Part shown: positions 29,255 to 39,741 of the stretch, piece after piece
Layout: every line of letters starts with the position of its first letter
Position numbering within the stretch: the stretch's first letter is position 1
From: Parietichytrium sp. I65-24A
Taxonomy: Eukaryota; Sar; Bigyra; Thraustochytrida; Thraustochytriidae
DNA length: 51,336 bases
Assembly: GCA_012862575.1 (NCBI GenBank)
Contig: BLSF01000122.1
Location: 1-51,336 of the forward strand
Direction of reading: 5' to 3'
Made by a program: the position numbers and the translations under genes
The notes under the pieces: generated by a model
The model's input: the letters and a program-made list of their open reading frames with translations, nothing else
What the model was told of the DNA's origin: nothing
The model's database searches: none

Positions 29255-31936
29255 TCACTTTGCAAATGTGAGTTGACATACCCTTTCAAATTCTGGCCAT
29301 TCTAGCGATCCCGAATCGTCAGAGTCAAACTCGAGAAAGATAGAAGAGATGCGATTGAACGCCGACGCTCGCAAGAGCGGCTGAAGGACCGTGGACTGCT
29401 TGATCAGCTCCATGATAATCATATCGCTCTTTAGAGCGTCTCGAAGTTCGTAGATTGAGATGGAGCCATCCCCATCGCGGTCCATTGCATCAAAGAGTTT
29501 GCGGTAGTCCTTTCGGCTCTGTCTCTCGTCTCGAGTTTCGGTCACAACGCGCCCAAAAACTCGCATGAACTCCTCCAGCGAAATGTCCCCAGACTTGTCC
29601 GTGTCGATGGACTGGAAGAGTAACTCCCAGAGATCGTCCGAGGCAGGGATGTTGAGCGATGGGATCGCGGACCCAACCTTTTTGTCTCGAATCGCGCGCT
29701 TAAGTTCCTTCAAGGATACGAATCCATCCCCGCTGGTATCCATCTCCTCGAAAAGCAAGCGAAGATTTTGCATGGCCGAGGTATTCGAGCTCACGGGGCT
29801 TGGTACAGTGCTCTGTCGTTCTACTTTTGAGTCTACTTTTTCTATGTTGCTGCTCGAGTCGTCAGCCGTTTGGGTAGTAGACTCCGCCGGAACCTCGTCA
29901 TGGGGCTCTTCTTGTGCCGCTTCGTCCCTTTTTTTCCCCTTGCGCGATTTTGGCGAGAAGGGGGACTCCCTCTTTGGAGACTTGGCCTTGGGGGATTTCA
30001 CTTTGAGCGTCTTACTCTTGACCCTGTTGCTTTTCTGCGGAGACGTAGTCTGTTGTGCGTGTTTTAAAAGTCTCGGGTCCACACGAAGGTGATGGGCTTT
30101 AATAATGCGAGCCATGACTTGCTCGCGAAGGGTGTCGAAATCTTCTCCTACATCTGCAAGTGCCTCGTTGACCTGCCTCTGAAGAGATTTGGTCACTGAA
30201 TCTGCCGCCTCCTTTTCCTGGACACGCCGCGCCCCATCTTGCAATAGTTCGGTACCTGCAGTGTTTGGCCGCTTCTTTTCAGGAGACCTCTCTGGCTCAC
30301 TGGATCGTGAACTGCCAGCAGTTCGCAGTCTCCGAGTGGTGGCTATTACCGGCGGCAGGGACTTTTTGGCGCTCTTTTCCGGGCTTTCCGAAGTGCCGAT
30401 TGTCACGTGATGAGATACCTGTATGTCATAGCTTCCCGTCCGTTTCCGGTTGACGAACAGCTGGGGCTCTTTCTTTGGAATAGTGTCTGGATCAATTGAC
30501 TTGGAGTCAGGAAGAAAGCAGTTGGGCAGCCGACGTAATTTCCCCAACCTTGCGCCTGATTCGAGTTGCAACGAGACGCGCCGCTCAGCGGGTTGTGCCT
30601 TTTGCTCTTGGTGCGATCTCCAGCGCATGTGGACGAGTTTGTTCGAGCTCTTCTCGGACCAAAACTGGCCAAAGTAGGCTTTCGTTTCGGCAACCCTTCT
30701 CGCCTTGGCAGCTTCCGCTTCTTTTCGCTCCATCTGCGGCCTTTTTAAATACCAGTCTCGCTTCATCTGATCTGTAACTTTGGCTTCCTTTGATCCCTTG
30801 GCAGCGTTTGCGGCTCGCAGGCGCTCTCTTTCCGCCTCCTCTCCTTCCTCTGCGAGGCGAGTCTCTAACAGCTTTTGCTCGCTGCGCAAGTTAAGCTGTG
30901 TTTCCATCTTTCTCAGAAGAGAGAGGGCCTCTTCCTCACCGCTGCGCTGGAAAATAGAGGGCCGTGGCGCAGTATCTTGAGGAACATCGATCTCACTGAT
31001 CGAGCTGAAGAAGTCGTTGCTTATTTGATCCACAAGAGTTTGTTTTTTGGTTTTGATACTCTCGAGGCGTTCAGCGACGGAATCGCCAGCCTCATCGAGT
31101 GCTGCCTCGCTGTCATCATCGTCGCCTTCTTCGTTCGCAGTGTTTGCGTTGTCATTGGTTTCATCTTCGCCCAGTCTATCCACTTTGCATTCGCTTGTCT
31201 TGAGTTCATCAGAACCTACTTTATTGCTGTGCTCCGAGGTCTCTCTTTCTGTAGGTGCCTCTTTCTCACAAACTTTCTCATTTTCTTCCGTTTCGCTCTG
31301 TCCATCCTTCTCATCAACACCACTTTCAGAACTTGTCCAGTTTGGCGCATTCGATTCAGAGATGGCTGTCTTCTCCTCGACGTCATTGGCCACTAGAGAT
31401 TGTTTCCTGATGTCTTGGTCGCTGCCTTTCCGCGGTAGAGACTCTTGCGAGCCAAATTCGGCAAGGCGGGCTGCAATCTGATCGTTTGCGTTGCACAATT
31501 GCTCGCTCTCTGCAAGAATGTTCTCCAACTCCTCATCGCTTGCATCGCATTGCCGCGTTGCCTTGGCCTCCGTTGAATTAGCTCGCTCGGCTTGAGCCTC
31601 CGATTCTTGAAATGCGTTCACCGAGAGCCTCGACTTTGGCGTCATGGACGAGGCTCGGCGATGTAATTCGTCCCGTTGTTTGACAACCTTGTCGTCCGAT
31701 GTGTTCACGGCGAGAGCAAACTCCGCGGGACGGTCCCACGTGGACATACCTGTCACCTCGTTGTAATAGTAAAACGCGCTCGATGCGGGGTCCCAAAGCA
31801 TCACCCAGTCTCCTTGAATCGCCGTGGATGGGTGCTCGGCCATTGCCGCGCCGGTCGCGAGGTGGTAGAAATAGACACCAAAAGACTCGTCCTGCACAGC
31901 TTCCCACCCGCTGGGCAGTCCGCTCTGGCCCGCCAT
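29255..31936 (-). CDS. WW-domain and EF-hand protein
   Basis: 893 residues, one exon, ATG at 31936. Two WW-like domains sit at the N-terminus: LPSGWEAVQDESFGVYFYH (about 6-36) and WVMLWDPASSAFYYYNEVTG with STWDRP (about 44-74). The central 600 residues are charged and low-complexity, with an acidic Glu/Asp-rich part (about 195-290), a coiled coil (about 335-410) and Lys/Ser/Pro-rich basic stretches (KSPKAKSPKRESPFSPKS). The C-terminal 170 residues carry four EF-hand loops: DTSGDGFVSLKE, DTDKSGDISLEE, DRDGDGSISIYE and DSDDSGSLEWPE, all with good calcium ligands. It should be a calcium-responsive scaffold that binds Pro-rich partners. The combination fits cytoskeletal or flagellar proteins of protists, but no named orthologue is recognised. 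Confidence 0.85.
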   Translation of the reverse strand: MAGQSGLPSGWEAVQDESFGVYFYHLATGAAMAEHPSTAIQGDWVMLWDPASSAFYYYNEVTGMSTWDRPAEFALAVNTSDDKVVKQRDELHRRASSMTPKSRLSVNAFQESEAQAERANSTEAKATRQCDASDEELENILAESEQLCNANDQIAARLAEFGSQESLPRKGSDQDIRKQSLVANDVEEKTAISESNAPNWTSSESGVDEKDGQSETEENEKVCEKEAPTERETSEHSNKVGSDELKTSECKVDRLGEDETNDNANTANEEGDDDDSEAALDEAGDSVAERLESIKTKKQTLVDQISNDFFSSISEIDVPQDTAPRPSIFQRSGEEEALSLLRKMETQLNLRSEQKLLETRLAEEGEEAERERLRAANAAKGSKEAKVTDQMKRDWYLKRPQMERKEAEAAKARRVAETKAYFGQFWSEKSSNKLVHMRWRSHQEQKAQPAERRVSLQLESGARLGKLRRLPNCFLPDSKSIDPDTIPKKEPQLFVNRKRTGSYDIQVSHHVTIGTSESPEKSAKKSLPPVIATTRRLRTAGSSRSSEPERSPEKKRPNTAGTELLQDGARRVQEKEAADSVTKSLQRQVNEALADVGEDFDTLREQVMARIIKAHHLRVDPRLLKHAQQTTSPQKSNRVKSKTLKVKSPKAKSPKRESPFSPKSRKGKKRDEAAQEEPHDEVPAESTTQTADDSSSNIEKVDSKVERQSTVPSPVSSNTSAMQNLRLLFEEMDTSGDGFVSLKELKRAIRDKKVGSAIPSLNIPASDDLWELLFQSIDTDKSGDISLEEFMRVFGRVVTETRDERQSRKDYRKLFDAMDRDGDGSISIYELRDALKSDMIIMELIKQSTVLQPLLRASAFNRISSIFLEFDSDDSGSLEWPEFERVCQLTFAK

Positions 31937-32135
31937 TCTTCCGAGCCTACGCCTACGCCTGCGCGAGCTTTCAATTTCGCTCTCGACCGACCAAGACGGA
32001 CGGTCCCATCGAGAGCTCGGCCGAGCTTTCTTCGATGCGCTGGTGAGCGATTAGAAGAGCCTCTCCGTTTCCCACTCGCCTGCGGAGCCGAGGACGAGCA
32101 AGCTAGGGAAACGAAAGTGGGATGTTGTGAAATAG

Positions 32136-32147
32136 CATATATATATG
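32136..32147 (-). promoter_or_regulatory. TATA-like CATATATATATG upstream of the WW/EF-hand gene
   Basis: Alternating AT tract 200-211 bp upstream of the ATG at 31936, facing that gene. Candidate TATA element. Confidence 0.3.
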
Positions 32148-32419
32148 TAATAAGCTGCGAGAGAGAGAGGCAGGGAGGGACCGGCGCGGGGCTCGAAAGC
32201 TAGAAGCTTTTTAGAGAGCATCAATGAATGATGCGGGTTGGCTCGCAAGGGACAAGGCTAAGCAAGGCTTTTGCTTTCGTCGCTTTCGGTACTCACTCAT
32301 TGTCGGTGCTGTATTGTGCGTGTGGTGGGATGGGTGGGGGCTCTTATGGTCAATTCTGCTGCTCGCCAACTCTGAAGTCTCGGACACAGCTCGGCCCAAG
32401 AAAGAAGGCAGTCTTTCGG

Positions 32420-32467
32420 TTTATCTTTATCTTTATCTTTATCTTTATCTTTATCTTTATCTTTATC
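32420..32467. repeat. TTTATC hexanucleotide microsatellite, 8 copies
   Basis: Eight perfect head-to-tail copies of TTTATC about 480-530 bp upstream of the WW/EF-hand gene start. Likely polymorphic in length. Confidence 0.95.
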
Positions 32468-33307
32468 TTCCAGTCTCTCTTTCGTCATCGAGGAGATTGG
32501 TGAAAGAAGATTCTCTTTAAAGTTTGTTATATGGCTCACGTGCATTATTGTTTTTTAGTTTTTCGAAAATCGAATCAAATGTAAATCAAAATTCAAAAGA
32601 AGGGCACTTTCGCACAGAAACTCCATATATCCGGTCAGGCGAACAAAGGAAGAGCTCTTCCGCGCTAGGGGGTATTCAGCGCGTTCTCTTGTCGTGGGCA
32701 TACCACAAGCTCATTGCCATCCCTTAAGAATAGCCAATCCGCATAGAAACAAAATCTGCAAGGTGCCCCCCTCGTATATGGAGGATGGTATCCGTCAACG
32801 GATCTCACGATGGTGTATTATATATATGCACTCGCAAAGTGAAGAGCAGCACAATAGTAGTACTGATTGTCAGAGCACGTGCTTTGACGAACCCTCTTTG
32901 TCAGAAAAAGTTGAGTAGATGTATACATTCTCTTGACAAAATTGCGCGTTGTTGTGCACAAGAAAGAGTTGAACATAACGACACATTGCTTCACTGTGAA
33001 GCAGAGTGCGGGCAAGGTCTTCGCGGCATATGCATATTCGTTTCGTCGTCGCAATTCATGTTCACAGGCTCGAAAGCGTGTCTACTACAGAGCGGCCTCC
33101 CTCTTTCGCTTAATTAAACATTCCTTCGTCGCTACTCTCTCTTTCTCCTTTTGCATTTCCGTATTCGCAGGCTACTACAATCCCATGCGGCGTGGAAGCG
33201 CGGGGCACTCATTGTCGTTCGTTGTGGAACCCTGTACGTGCTTGTCACCACAGAGCCAAAGAGGCATAGTATATTCTGTCTCTCTGTTTCTCTCTGTTGC
33301 TCTGCCG

Positions 33308-33337
33308 CAATCGCAATCGCAATCGCAATCGCAATCG
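33308..33337. repeat. CAATCG hexanucleotide microsatellite, 5 copies
   Basis: Five perfect copies of CAATCG, ending 149 bp before the ATG of the downstream gene, so probably in its 5' leader or core promoter. Confidence 0.95.
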
Positions 33338-33486
33338 CATTAGCAATATCGTTTGCACCGAGCCGAGCTTGCCGACAAAGCTTGCTCGTGGGCAGTGGTT
33401 TTGCGAAGGCAGCGCGTTTAGTCTTGCGTCGCGCGCAGAAGGGTTGCAGAGTAGCAGGGTCGCTGTCCGTTCGCGCGAACAGCAAG

Positions 33487-34799
33487 ATGTCCGAGTCCAA
33501 GTTGGAGGAGGAGGGGAATGCTTTGGTAGAGTTTGAAGGGAAGCAGGCTGAGGAGCCGAACTACGACGAGGAAGAAGAAGATGGCGAGGAAGGGGACGAC
33601 GATGACGGCGCAGAGTACGAGGATGCCGATGACGATGAGGACGAGGAGGAGGAGGACGGCGAGAGCAAGCATGAGAGCGCTCTGGTGGAAAGCAAAGTAG
33701 AAGGGGAGGACCTCCCGAGCGAGCTCACTGATCCAAAGGTGATGGAGTTTCTCAAGATTCTTGACGAATATAGGCTCAAGTGCGAAGCGGAAGGAAATTA
33801 CTCGGAAGCTGAGCGCGCTTCGAAACAGCTGGACAATTTGCGTAAGCAGGAGATGAAGCGTCAGAACAAGGCTTTGAAAGCTCGTCAATTGAGCGAGAGG
33901 CAGAGCATCCAGATGGCTCACAACTTGCAATTCAGCGAATTCAATGCAGCGTGGGACAAGTACATGAAGGTGAGTGATTTGGGTTGTGGTGATGTCAGAA
34001 AGGATGGGTTTCTCTCTAGGCACACTAACATATTTGATGAATGTTGGTGTCTGTTTGACTTTCCGCTCCTGTAATTTGACCTCTTTTTCTCAGGAGTTTG
34101 ATGACATGAGCGCTCAATATATTCAACAGATGACTGCGCGACACGCCGAAGACCTTCGCAAATTCCAGGAGGAGGTTCACGCAAAGGTTGCCGCAAAGCC
34201 ACCCAAGTTTAGTCGGGAGCTGTTGGAGTGGCGTCGCAGAGAACAGATTATGGCGAAACAAAAGGATTACGCACAGGCGCAGAAAATCAAGGCCATTGCA
34301 GACAAAATGGAAGCCAAAGAGCGGTCAAAGATCGACAATGAATTTCAGAATTCATTCTCGGCGAAGGAAGCCCGTTTTCGCGCTCAGCAGCAAGCCGAGC
34401 TGAATGCACTTCTCAAAAGAATCGAGGTGCGAAGGAAGGAGCATTTAGTAAGTTGAATAGAGAACATTTTAAGATGGCGTGCACCACCAGGAAGAGTTGC
34501 TGACCACATTTAAAAAATAGGCCCAAAGAAACCTCGACAGCAAACGATTATTACAGCGCAACCGCAATGTGCAAGCCGTTCTGGAGTCTAAGCAGACTGT
34601 CGAAGAGCGAATTGCCAAAGCCGATATCAAGAACCGCCTCACACGTCCTCTGAACCCGGTGACTTCCTTGGCCGTGGTCACATCATCGCCCAAGAAGTCT
34701 CGCGGCAAAACATCCAAACCCGCTCCACTGTCCTCAAATGACGACGGCTTTTCCCCAAAGCCGCCAATGTTGAGCCCTTCGACCTTTTTGACCAGCTAA
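33487..34799 (+). CDS. Acidic N-terminus/coiled-coil conserved protein, 3 exons
   Basis: Join of 33487-33969, 34094-34447 and 34521-34799, 371 residues. Introns are GT-AG (gtgagt to tttctcag, and gtaagt to aaaatag), both phase 0. Without splicing the first exon runs into stops, and with it the coiled-coil pattern continues across both joins. Residues about 20-60 are very acidic (EEEEDGEEGDDDDGAEYED). A helical, charged region follows from about 80 to 310 (LDEYRLKCEAEGNYSEAERA, LRKQEMKRQNKALKARQ, FNAAWDKYMKEFDDM). The repeated spacing of Asn/Tyr/Ala in EGNYSEAERA and QKDYAQAQKI suggests a helical-hairpin repeat. The Ser/Pro/Lys-rich tail contains SSPKKSRGK. It resembles conserved uncharacterised proteins of flagellated protists, but this is from memory of their general pattern. 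Function unknown. Confidence 0.8.
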
Positions 34800-35338
34800 A
34801 CGAAACCCGAATTGTAAACTTTTTTTAGTCAGCTACTTGGACACGCATTTTCGCAAGAAGACAGTCTTTTGCTGGCAGACTGACGGACTGAAAGTCTCGC
34901 CACGACTGCTTGTTTATCTGCACAAGCCAGAACATGTCTCGCATGCATCAAATCACTCATTATAAGACCACCCTACCTTTCAATAGGGTTTGATTGTTTG
35001 CTGCACACTTCGCACTTGCTATAAGACAACAGTGATTAATGTAAATTAATTGATTGCCACATCGAACTGATCGTTGTACCAAACCGTTAGAATGGATGAT
35101 CACTGTGACTTTTGCATACTGTTTCGTTGTCTCTCCATCTTTCACCGAGATCGTGCGTGGCGCAGCTAGTGGCGGCGAAAGGCGAATGCACAGCCGAGTG
35201 AACTGAGGACCCGAGGACTTCAGACTGACGAGCGAACGTGCATATTCTGGCGGCTGAGAGATCGCAGTGCGGAGTTAGTCGGGGAAAGTGCAGGACTTGC
35301 GCGTTTGAGAGTGCCGCGCGAGGACCAGGTACGGCGAG
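34800..35338. other. Intergenic region upstream of BBS8
   Basis: 539 bp between two genes on the same strand. No TATA-like tract or repeat stands out and no gene is seen. Confidence 0.5.
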
Positions 35339-36889
35339 ATGGTCGCAAGTCCGGCGTTTTTGGCGCTCTCCAAGTTTCGGAGAAGGAGGTATGAGGAGTG
35401 CGTGGAGATATGCACGCAGGTCCTGGAGGACAATCCATATGACAAGGCAATCTGGCTGCTCAAGTGCCAGGCGCTGACGGCCATGACGTTCATTGACGAC
35501 TCTGATCTCGAGGAGCAGGGCATCGCTGATTTGCTCATGGACGACAACGCCACCGCGGCGATACCAAGGCCAGGAACCTCTTTGCACGCTGCGCAGCAAG
35601 GTAATGGCAGCAGGTCGTTAGATCCGGCCATTCGGCCAACATCTAACGCAGGGCGACCGACGTCTGGATTTGTGCGCCCGAGCACGCAGTCCGGGTCCGC
35701 ACGGCCGGGCACGAACGAGGCCTCGAGTCGTAACGCATTGGAGACCGCCATGCGCAAGACTGGCCGACCTGGAACATCGCGCCCAGTTACTTCTCTAGGG
35801 CGACAAGTGCGTCTGGGAACAGCGTCTATGCGCTCAGAAGCAGGTGGCCCGTTTATAGATGTAAACAAGATGGATCTCCGTAAGTACGCAAACCGGCCTT
35901 CGCTTGCAAGGGCGCTGGAGGACTTTTTATTATACCACGACCACAACCCGCGAAAGGCGCTGGAGCTAGCTTCCGAGGCCACCAAAGTTTGTGGCTACGA
36001 GTGCTGGTGGTGGAAGCAGCGCATTGGAAAGTGCATGTATCTGCTTGGCCTTTACCGCGAAGCCGAGCAGCAGTTGAAGAGCTCCTTGAGGGTTCACCGG
36101 TGCATAGACACAATTTTGGATCTCGGAAAGGTGTACTTGCGTCTGGACCAGCCGCAAAACGCACTGGACGTGTACACGTCAGGGCTTGAGACGTTTCCGG
36201 AATCTACTGCAATCTTGATAGCCGTCGCAAGGACACACGAAATGCTATTTGACTCTGACACTGCGCTGGAGTCGTACAAAAAGGTACTCAAGTTGGACCC
36301 AAGCAACATTGAAGCCACTGCGAGCCTTGGGGCACATTACTTTTACTCAGACCAGCCAGAGGTGGCGCTTCGATTCTATCGTCGTCTGCTAGAGTCAACG
36401 CAGAGGGGCGCGGCCAACTATGCGAGCGCAGAGCTGTGGAACAACGTTGGGCTGTGCTGTTTTTACGCCTCACAGTACGACTTGACGTTGCGCTGCTTCG
36501 AGATGGCACTATCATCAGCAGAGGACGACACGGTTGCGGACGTGTGGTACAACATCGGCCACGTTGCGATCGGCGTAGGAGACCTGGGCTTGGCCTATCA
36601 AGCCTTCAAGGTTGCAGTGTCCCTGAATCCGAATCACGGCGAGGCATGGAACAATCTTGGTGTCCTGGAGCTTCGAAAAGGAAACGGAGGAGACGCAATG
36701 TCGGATTTCTCCCAGGCGTGCCAGCATGCGCCATATGCATACGAGCCGCACTTCAACGCGTCTCTCGGGTCATTCCGCCGTGGCGATTTCTTGCAGAGCT
36801 ACACAAACGCCAAGAAGTCCAAATCCCTGTACCCTCTGCATCCCGACACGGATGAGCTGATGCAAGCTCTTCGCAAACGTCTATCATAA
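35339..36889 (+). CDS. BBS8: BBS8/TTC8, TPR subunit of the BBSome
   Basis: 516 residues, one exon, ATG at 35339 in context GAGATGG. Strong family landmarks: FRRRRYEECVEICTQVLE and NPYDKAIWLLKCQALT at the start, the GIADLLMDDNATA segment, the Pro/Thr/Arg-rich linker with repeated RPGTS/RPTS motifs (about 80-165), RLGTASM, the WWWKQRIGKCMYLLGLYREA block, and the TPR array (about 190-510) with YFYSDQPEVALRFYRRLL and ADVWYNIGHVAIGVGD. The human protein is about 515-540 residues, so it is full length. BBS8 sits in the octameric BBSome coat, which moves membrane proteins in and out of cilia through intraflagellar transport. Its presence indicates that the organism builds flagella. No other BBS genes are in the window. 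Confidence 0.93.
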   Translation: MVASPAFLALSKFRRRRYEECVEICTQVLEDNPYDKAIWLLKCQALTAMTFIDDSDLEEQGIADLLMDDNATAAIPRPGTSLHAAQQGNGSRSLDPAIRPTSNAGRPTSGFVRPSTQSGSARPGTNEASSRNALETAMRKTGRPGTSRPVTSLGRQVRLGTASMRSEAGGPFIDVNKMDLRKYANRPSLARALEDFLLYHDHNPRKALELASEATKVCGYECWWWKQRIGKCMYLLGLYREAEQQLKSSLRVHRCIDTILDLGKVYLRLDQPQNALDVYTSGLETFPESTAILIAVARTHEMLFDSDTALESYKKVLKLDPSNIEATASLGAHYFYSDQPEVALRFYRRLLESTQRGAANYASAELWNNVGLCCFYASQYDLTLRCFEMALSSAEDDTVADVWYNIGHVAIGVGDLGLAYQAFKVAVSLNPNHGEAWNNLGVLELRKGNGGDAMSDFSQACQHAPYAYEPHFNASLGSFRRGDFLQSYTNAKKSKSLYPLHPDTDELMQALRKRLS

Positions 36890-39741
36890 CATCCCAAACT
36901 CGACAGTTTTCTTTCGTATCTTGAAGAGTCCTGTCCTTCTTGGTCATTCTTGGTCTTTCCTTTCCTCTGCCGCATGCTTATCCCGGTTCTCGCGACGGGA
37001 ACCGGGACCCAGGGAACTTGAACCCACCCTCGGTCCCGGTGCCTGAAGGTCAGCGAACAACGAACGGCTCGGAGCGGCTCAATTGCCGCGGAGTGTGCAA
37101 CTTGGCGCGTGGCAGTGTAACCAGTGTAACCTTTCCTCCAATCTCTATGCAAAATCTGTCACCGTCAATCTCTCTCAGTAACTTACTTTTTGAACTCTGC
37201 ATTTTGTAAGCTTAGTTTGCAATTTTCACGTTTCCAAACATTCCAAACCTTTCAAAGTGTCACATCTGAATTATTTCGAAATCACCTTTCAGTGACGATA
37301 GACGATAAAAGTGTGAGGCTGGCGCGCAACTTACGTGGATAATGCTTAGTAAGTTGCTATCTAGTACTTACCTTCTCACTTCACCTTGCGTCCTTGGCAA
37401 CTTGGAAACAACGTGCTGCCATCCAGATCCGCTGACGCAATGTGCCAGATCGTCTCCGTGGGATGCCCCGCTGTGACGTCATCACACCAGCAGGCGAGTT
37501 TCGTCCCCGACGAACGGGCTCTTTGTTCCTTACCGCGGTGTTATTTCGTGCTACGCAGCAGAAGAATCGTTTCTTCTTGCGCTTCTCTCGTGCTGCTCTC
37601 TAGATGGAGTTACTGGGACTAGTAGTGCCATGCCTGGCGAAGAAGCGCTCGCAGTGATTGGACGCCGGACGGGGGTGTGCTACTGTGGTTTTATGAAAAT
37701 GGCTAGTAGTTAGGAGAGATCTTGGGATCGCTCGCGTGATGGGATGATGATGTGTGGTGGGCATGAGCTGGGGTAGGGAAGGCATTCATCAGAATTCTGA
37801 ACAATCATTCAAACCATTCGTCCAATCGCAAAAACACAATCAACCATTCATTCATTCATTGCTTCTTTCGTGGACGCTGTGGACGCGCTCAGACTCGGAC
37901 GTCTCAGACGTCTCAGTCTCGAATAAAATATTTGTGTTCTCGGAAGTCTTGCAGCCCAACCTTTTCCTTCCTTCCGACTCGCAACCCTGTCAGTGAAAAA
38001 GTACAGTACGGGTACTGGTTATTCAGTACTGTACAGTGATGGTGTGCCGTCCTATCGGCTCTCTACCAATAACAATAAGGTGGCATCGACATGTGAAGGA
38101 TGGGAAGGAAGAATTTTCTTCCTTCGCTTGCTCAGCTTGCTGGCACTGCAGACATTGCAGTGCGTAGGCTAGGCGGCCTATCGAAAAAATTAAACCAAGC
38201 AAAGTTTTTAAAAACAATGCGGTGCATGTGAGCAGCGTGCGTTTGTAGTTTGTCCATTCACTGTCAGTCAAATCAATGAACAATCTGAATGAGAAATGAG
38301 GAGGAATAGGTCATGCGCCGACTCAGCGATGCGTCTTACATTCTCCAAACATCAGAGAAAGAGCCGCCTTTAGCGAGCAGAAGTAGTCTCTCAGCGCTCA
38401 GAAAACAGTACTAAACTAGCTCTAAATGGAGATGGAGATGCCATGTGAGACGCGAGACAAACAGCTCGACCTTGGCTAGAAGCTATCTATTGTAAATAGT
38501 AGCAGCAAGTAGTCAAAGAACTCACAGCTTTTGTTCCCTCCCAGTCTCCTCTCTCTCCAGCCAGACCTTCCGAGTCCTACCGACTCAATCAAATACACTC
38601 TATCCTGCCTTCCGATGCTCGGTTAAGGTGGGTGTTACAGAGACTGTTATCCAGGAGGCATAGGCGCCGCTACCGCAGACGATGGCGGCTCGCATAGCAG
38701 GTAATAGCGAATACTGCTAAGGAAGGCGGTAGTAAAGTGGAGGAAATAGACTGGCCGAGAAAGTTGACGTTTCCAGCGGAGCTGTTCTGCGATGCGTGAT
38801 TAAGAGTTACTAATAAATCGGTAAGGTGGAAAAGTGTTCAACCACTGTACTCTGCCGGTCTGGTTTTCTCCGGACACGGAGATGTGAGGAGGGAGGAGGA
38901 AGGAGGAGGGGCACGGTTGGAGGTTATAGTTTTCCTACGGATTGGCGTGAACCTCATTTTCGTTTCTTTCATGTTCTCTGGGGTGGAACGACCAGAGAGG
39001 AAAACCAGGGTCTTACAGGAACATATGCGGGAAACCATGGGCCGCAATCTTTCCAGCTGGTTAGAAAACGCCAAAAACAGTAAAAAGAGAAGAGAAAATT
39101 GAAAACAATTCGAAAAAATCAAAAGTCCACAGAGAGGCACAAACCTGAAGGTCCCAAAAACCACCAGTACCACTCCGCTTCAACGTTTACCATAAACTAT
39201 ACCACCTAACGTCTTCCTCTCAACACGACTTATCACTCACACTCCTCACTCACACCATCGGCACTTTCCTCTCTCTCTCTCTCACTCACATACTCACATA
39301 CTCACATACGTCCTCTATTTCCCTCACAAGTGCAGGGGTGCGCGCCGCAGGTGTACTCGCCGCGTACGTCTTCCCCGCAGCTGTAAGGTGGTACGCTCGT
39401 GGCATACGGCTCTGGTCTCGGTGGTGGGTGCGCTGAAACCGAAGACTCGGGCGGTCTACGGGAAGTGACAAGAACGAGAAACCGGGCGGGACATCTCAGT
39501 GCGGAGCGCGGCTGAACGTGGTGCTCGGAGTTGGGAAATCTCGAGATAAAAATAGTGTATGTGGATGCGCAGGTGACAGACAGACAAGGTGGAGAGGTGT
39601 ATTTTCCAAAATTTCAAGAGTTCATTTCATTTGCAGATTGGTTGATTTGGTTTGGACATATATAGCACATAGAGGATTTAAAGGCAGTCGGGAAGGTGGA
39701 CTTTGTGGATTTGGTGGACTTGGTGGACTGCACAGGAAACG
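36890..39741. other. Intergenic region, 2.85 kb
   Basis: No convincing gene on either strand. It has CATT repeats (about 37848-37862), GTAC clusters (for example 38001-38037), a CT/CA-rich simple region (39265-39310) and a TATA-like ACATATATAG at 39656-39665, about 80 bp before the next ATG. It could hold non-coding RNA or small spliced genes that I cannot see. Confidence 0.5.
39656..39665 (+). promoter_or_regulatory. TATA-box-like ACATATATAG upstream of the ankyrin-like gene
   Basis: Lies 77-86 bp before the ATG at 39742 in otherwise mixed-composition DNA. Candidate TATA box. Confidence 0.35.

Larger units (their letters stand above)
31937..33486. other. Divergent intergenic region with microsatellites
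   Basis: 1.55 kb between divergently transcribed genes. It contains an alternating TA tract (32136-32147), eight perfect TTTATC repeats (32420-32467), TATATATATG (32819-32828) and five perfect CAATCG repeats (33308-33337). Upstream open frame reading into 33487 arises from these repeats. No separate gene seen. Confidence 0.6.
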
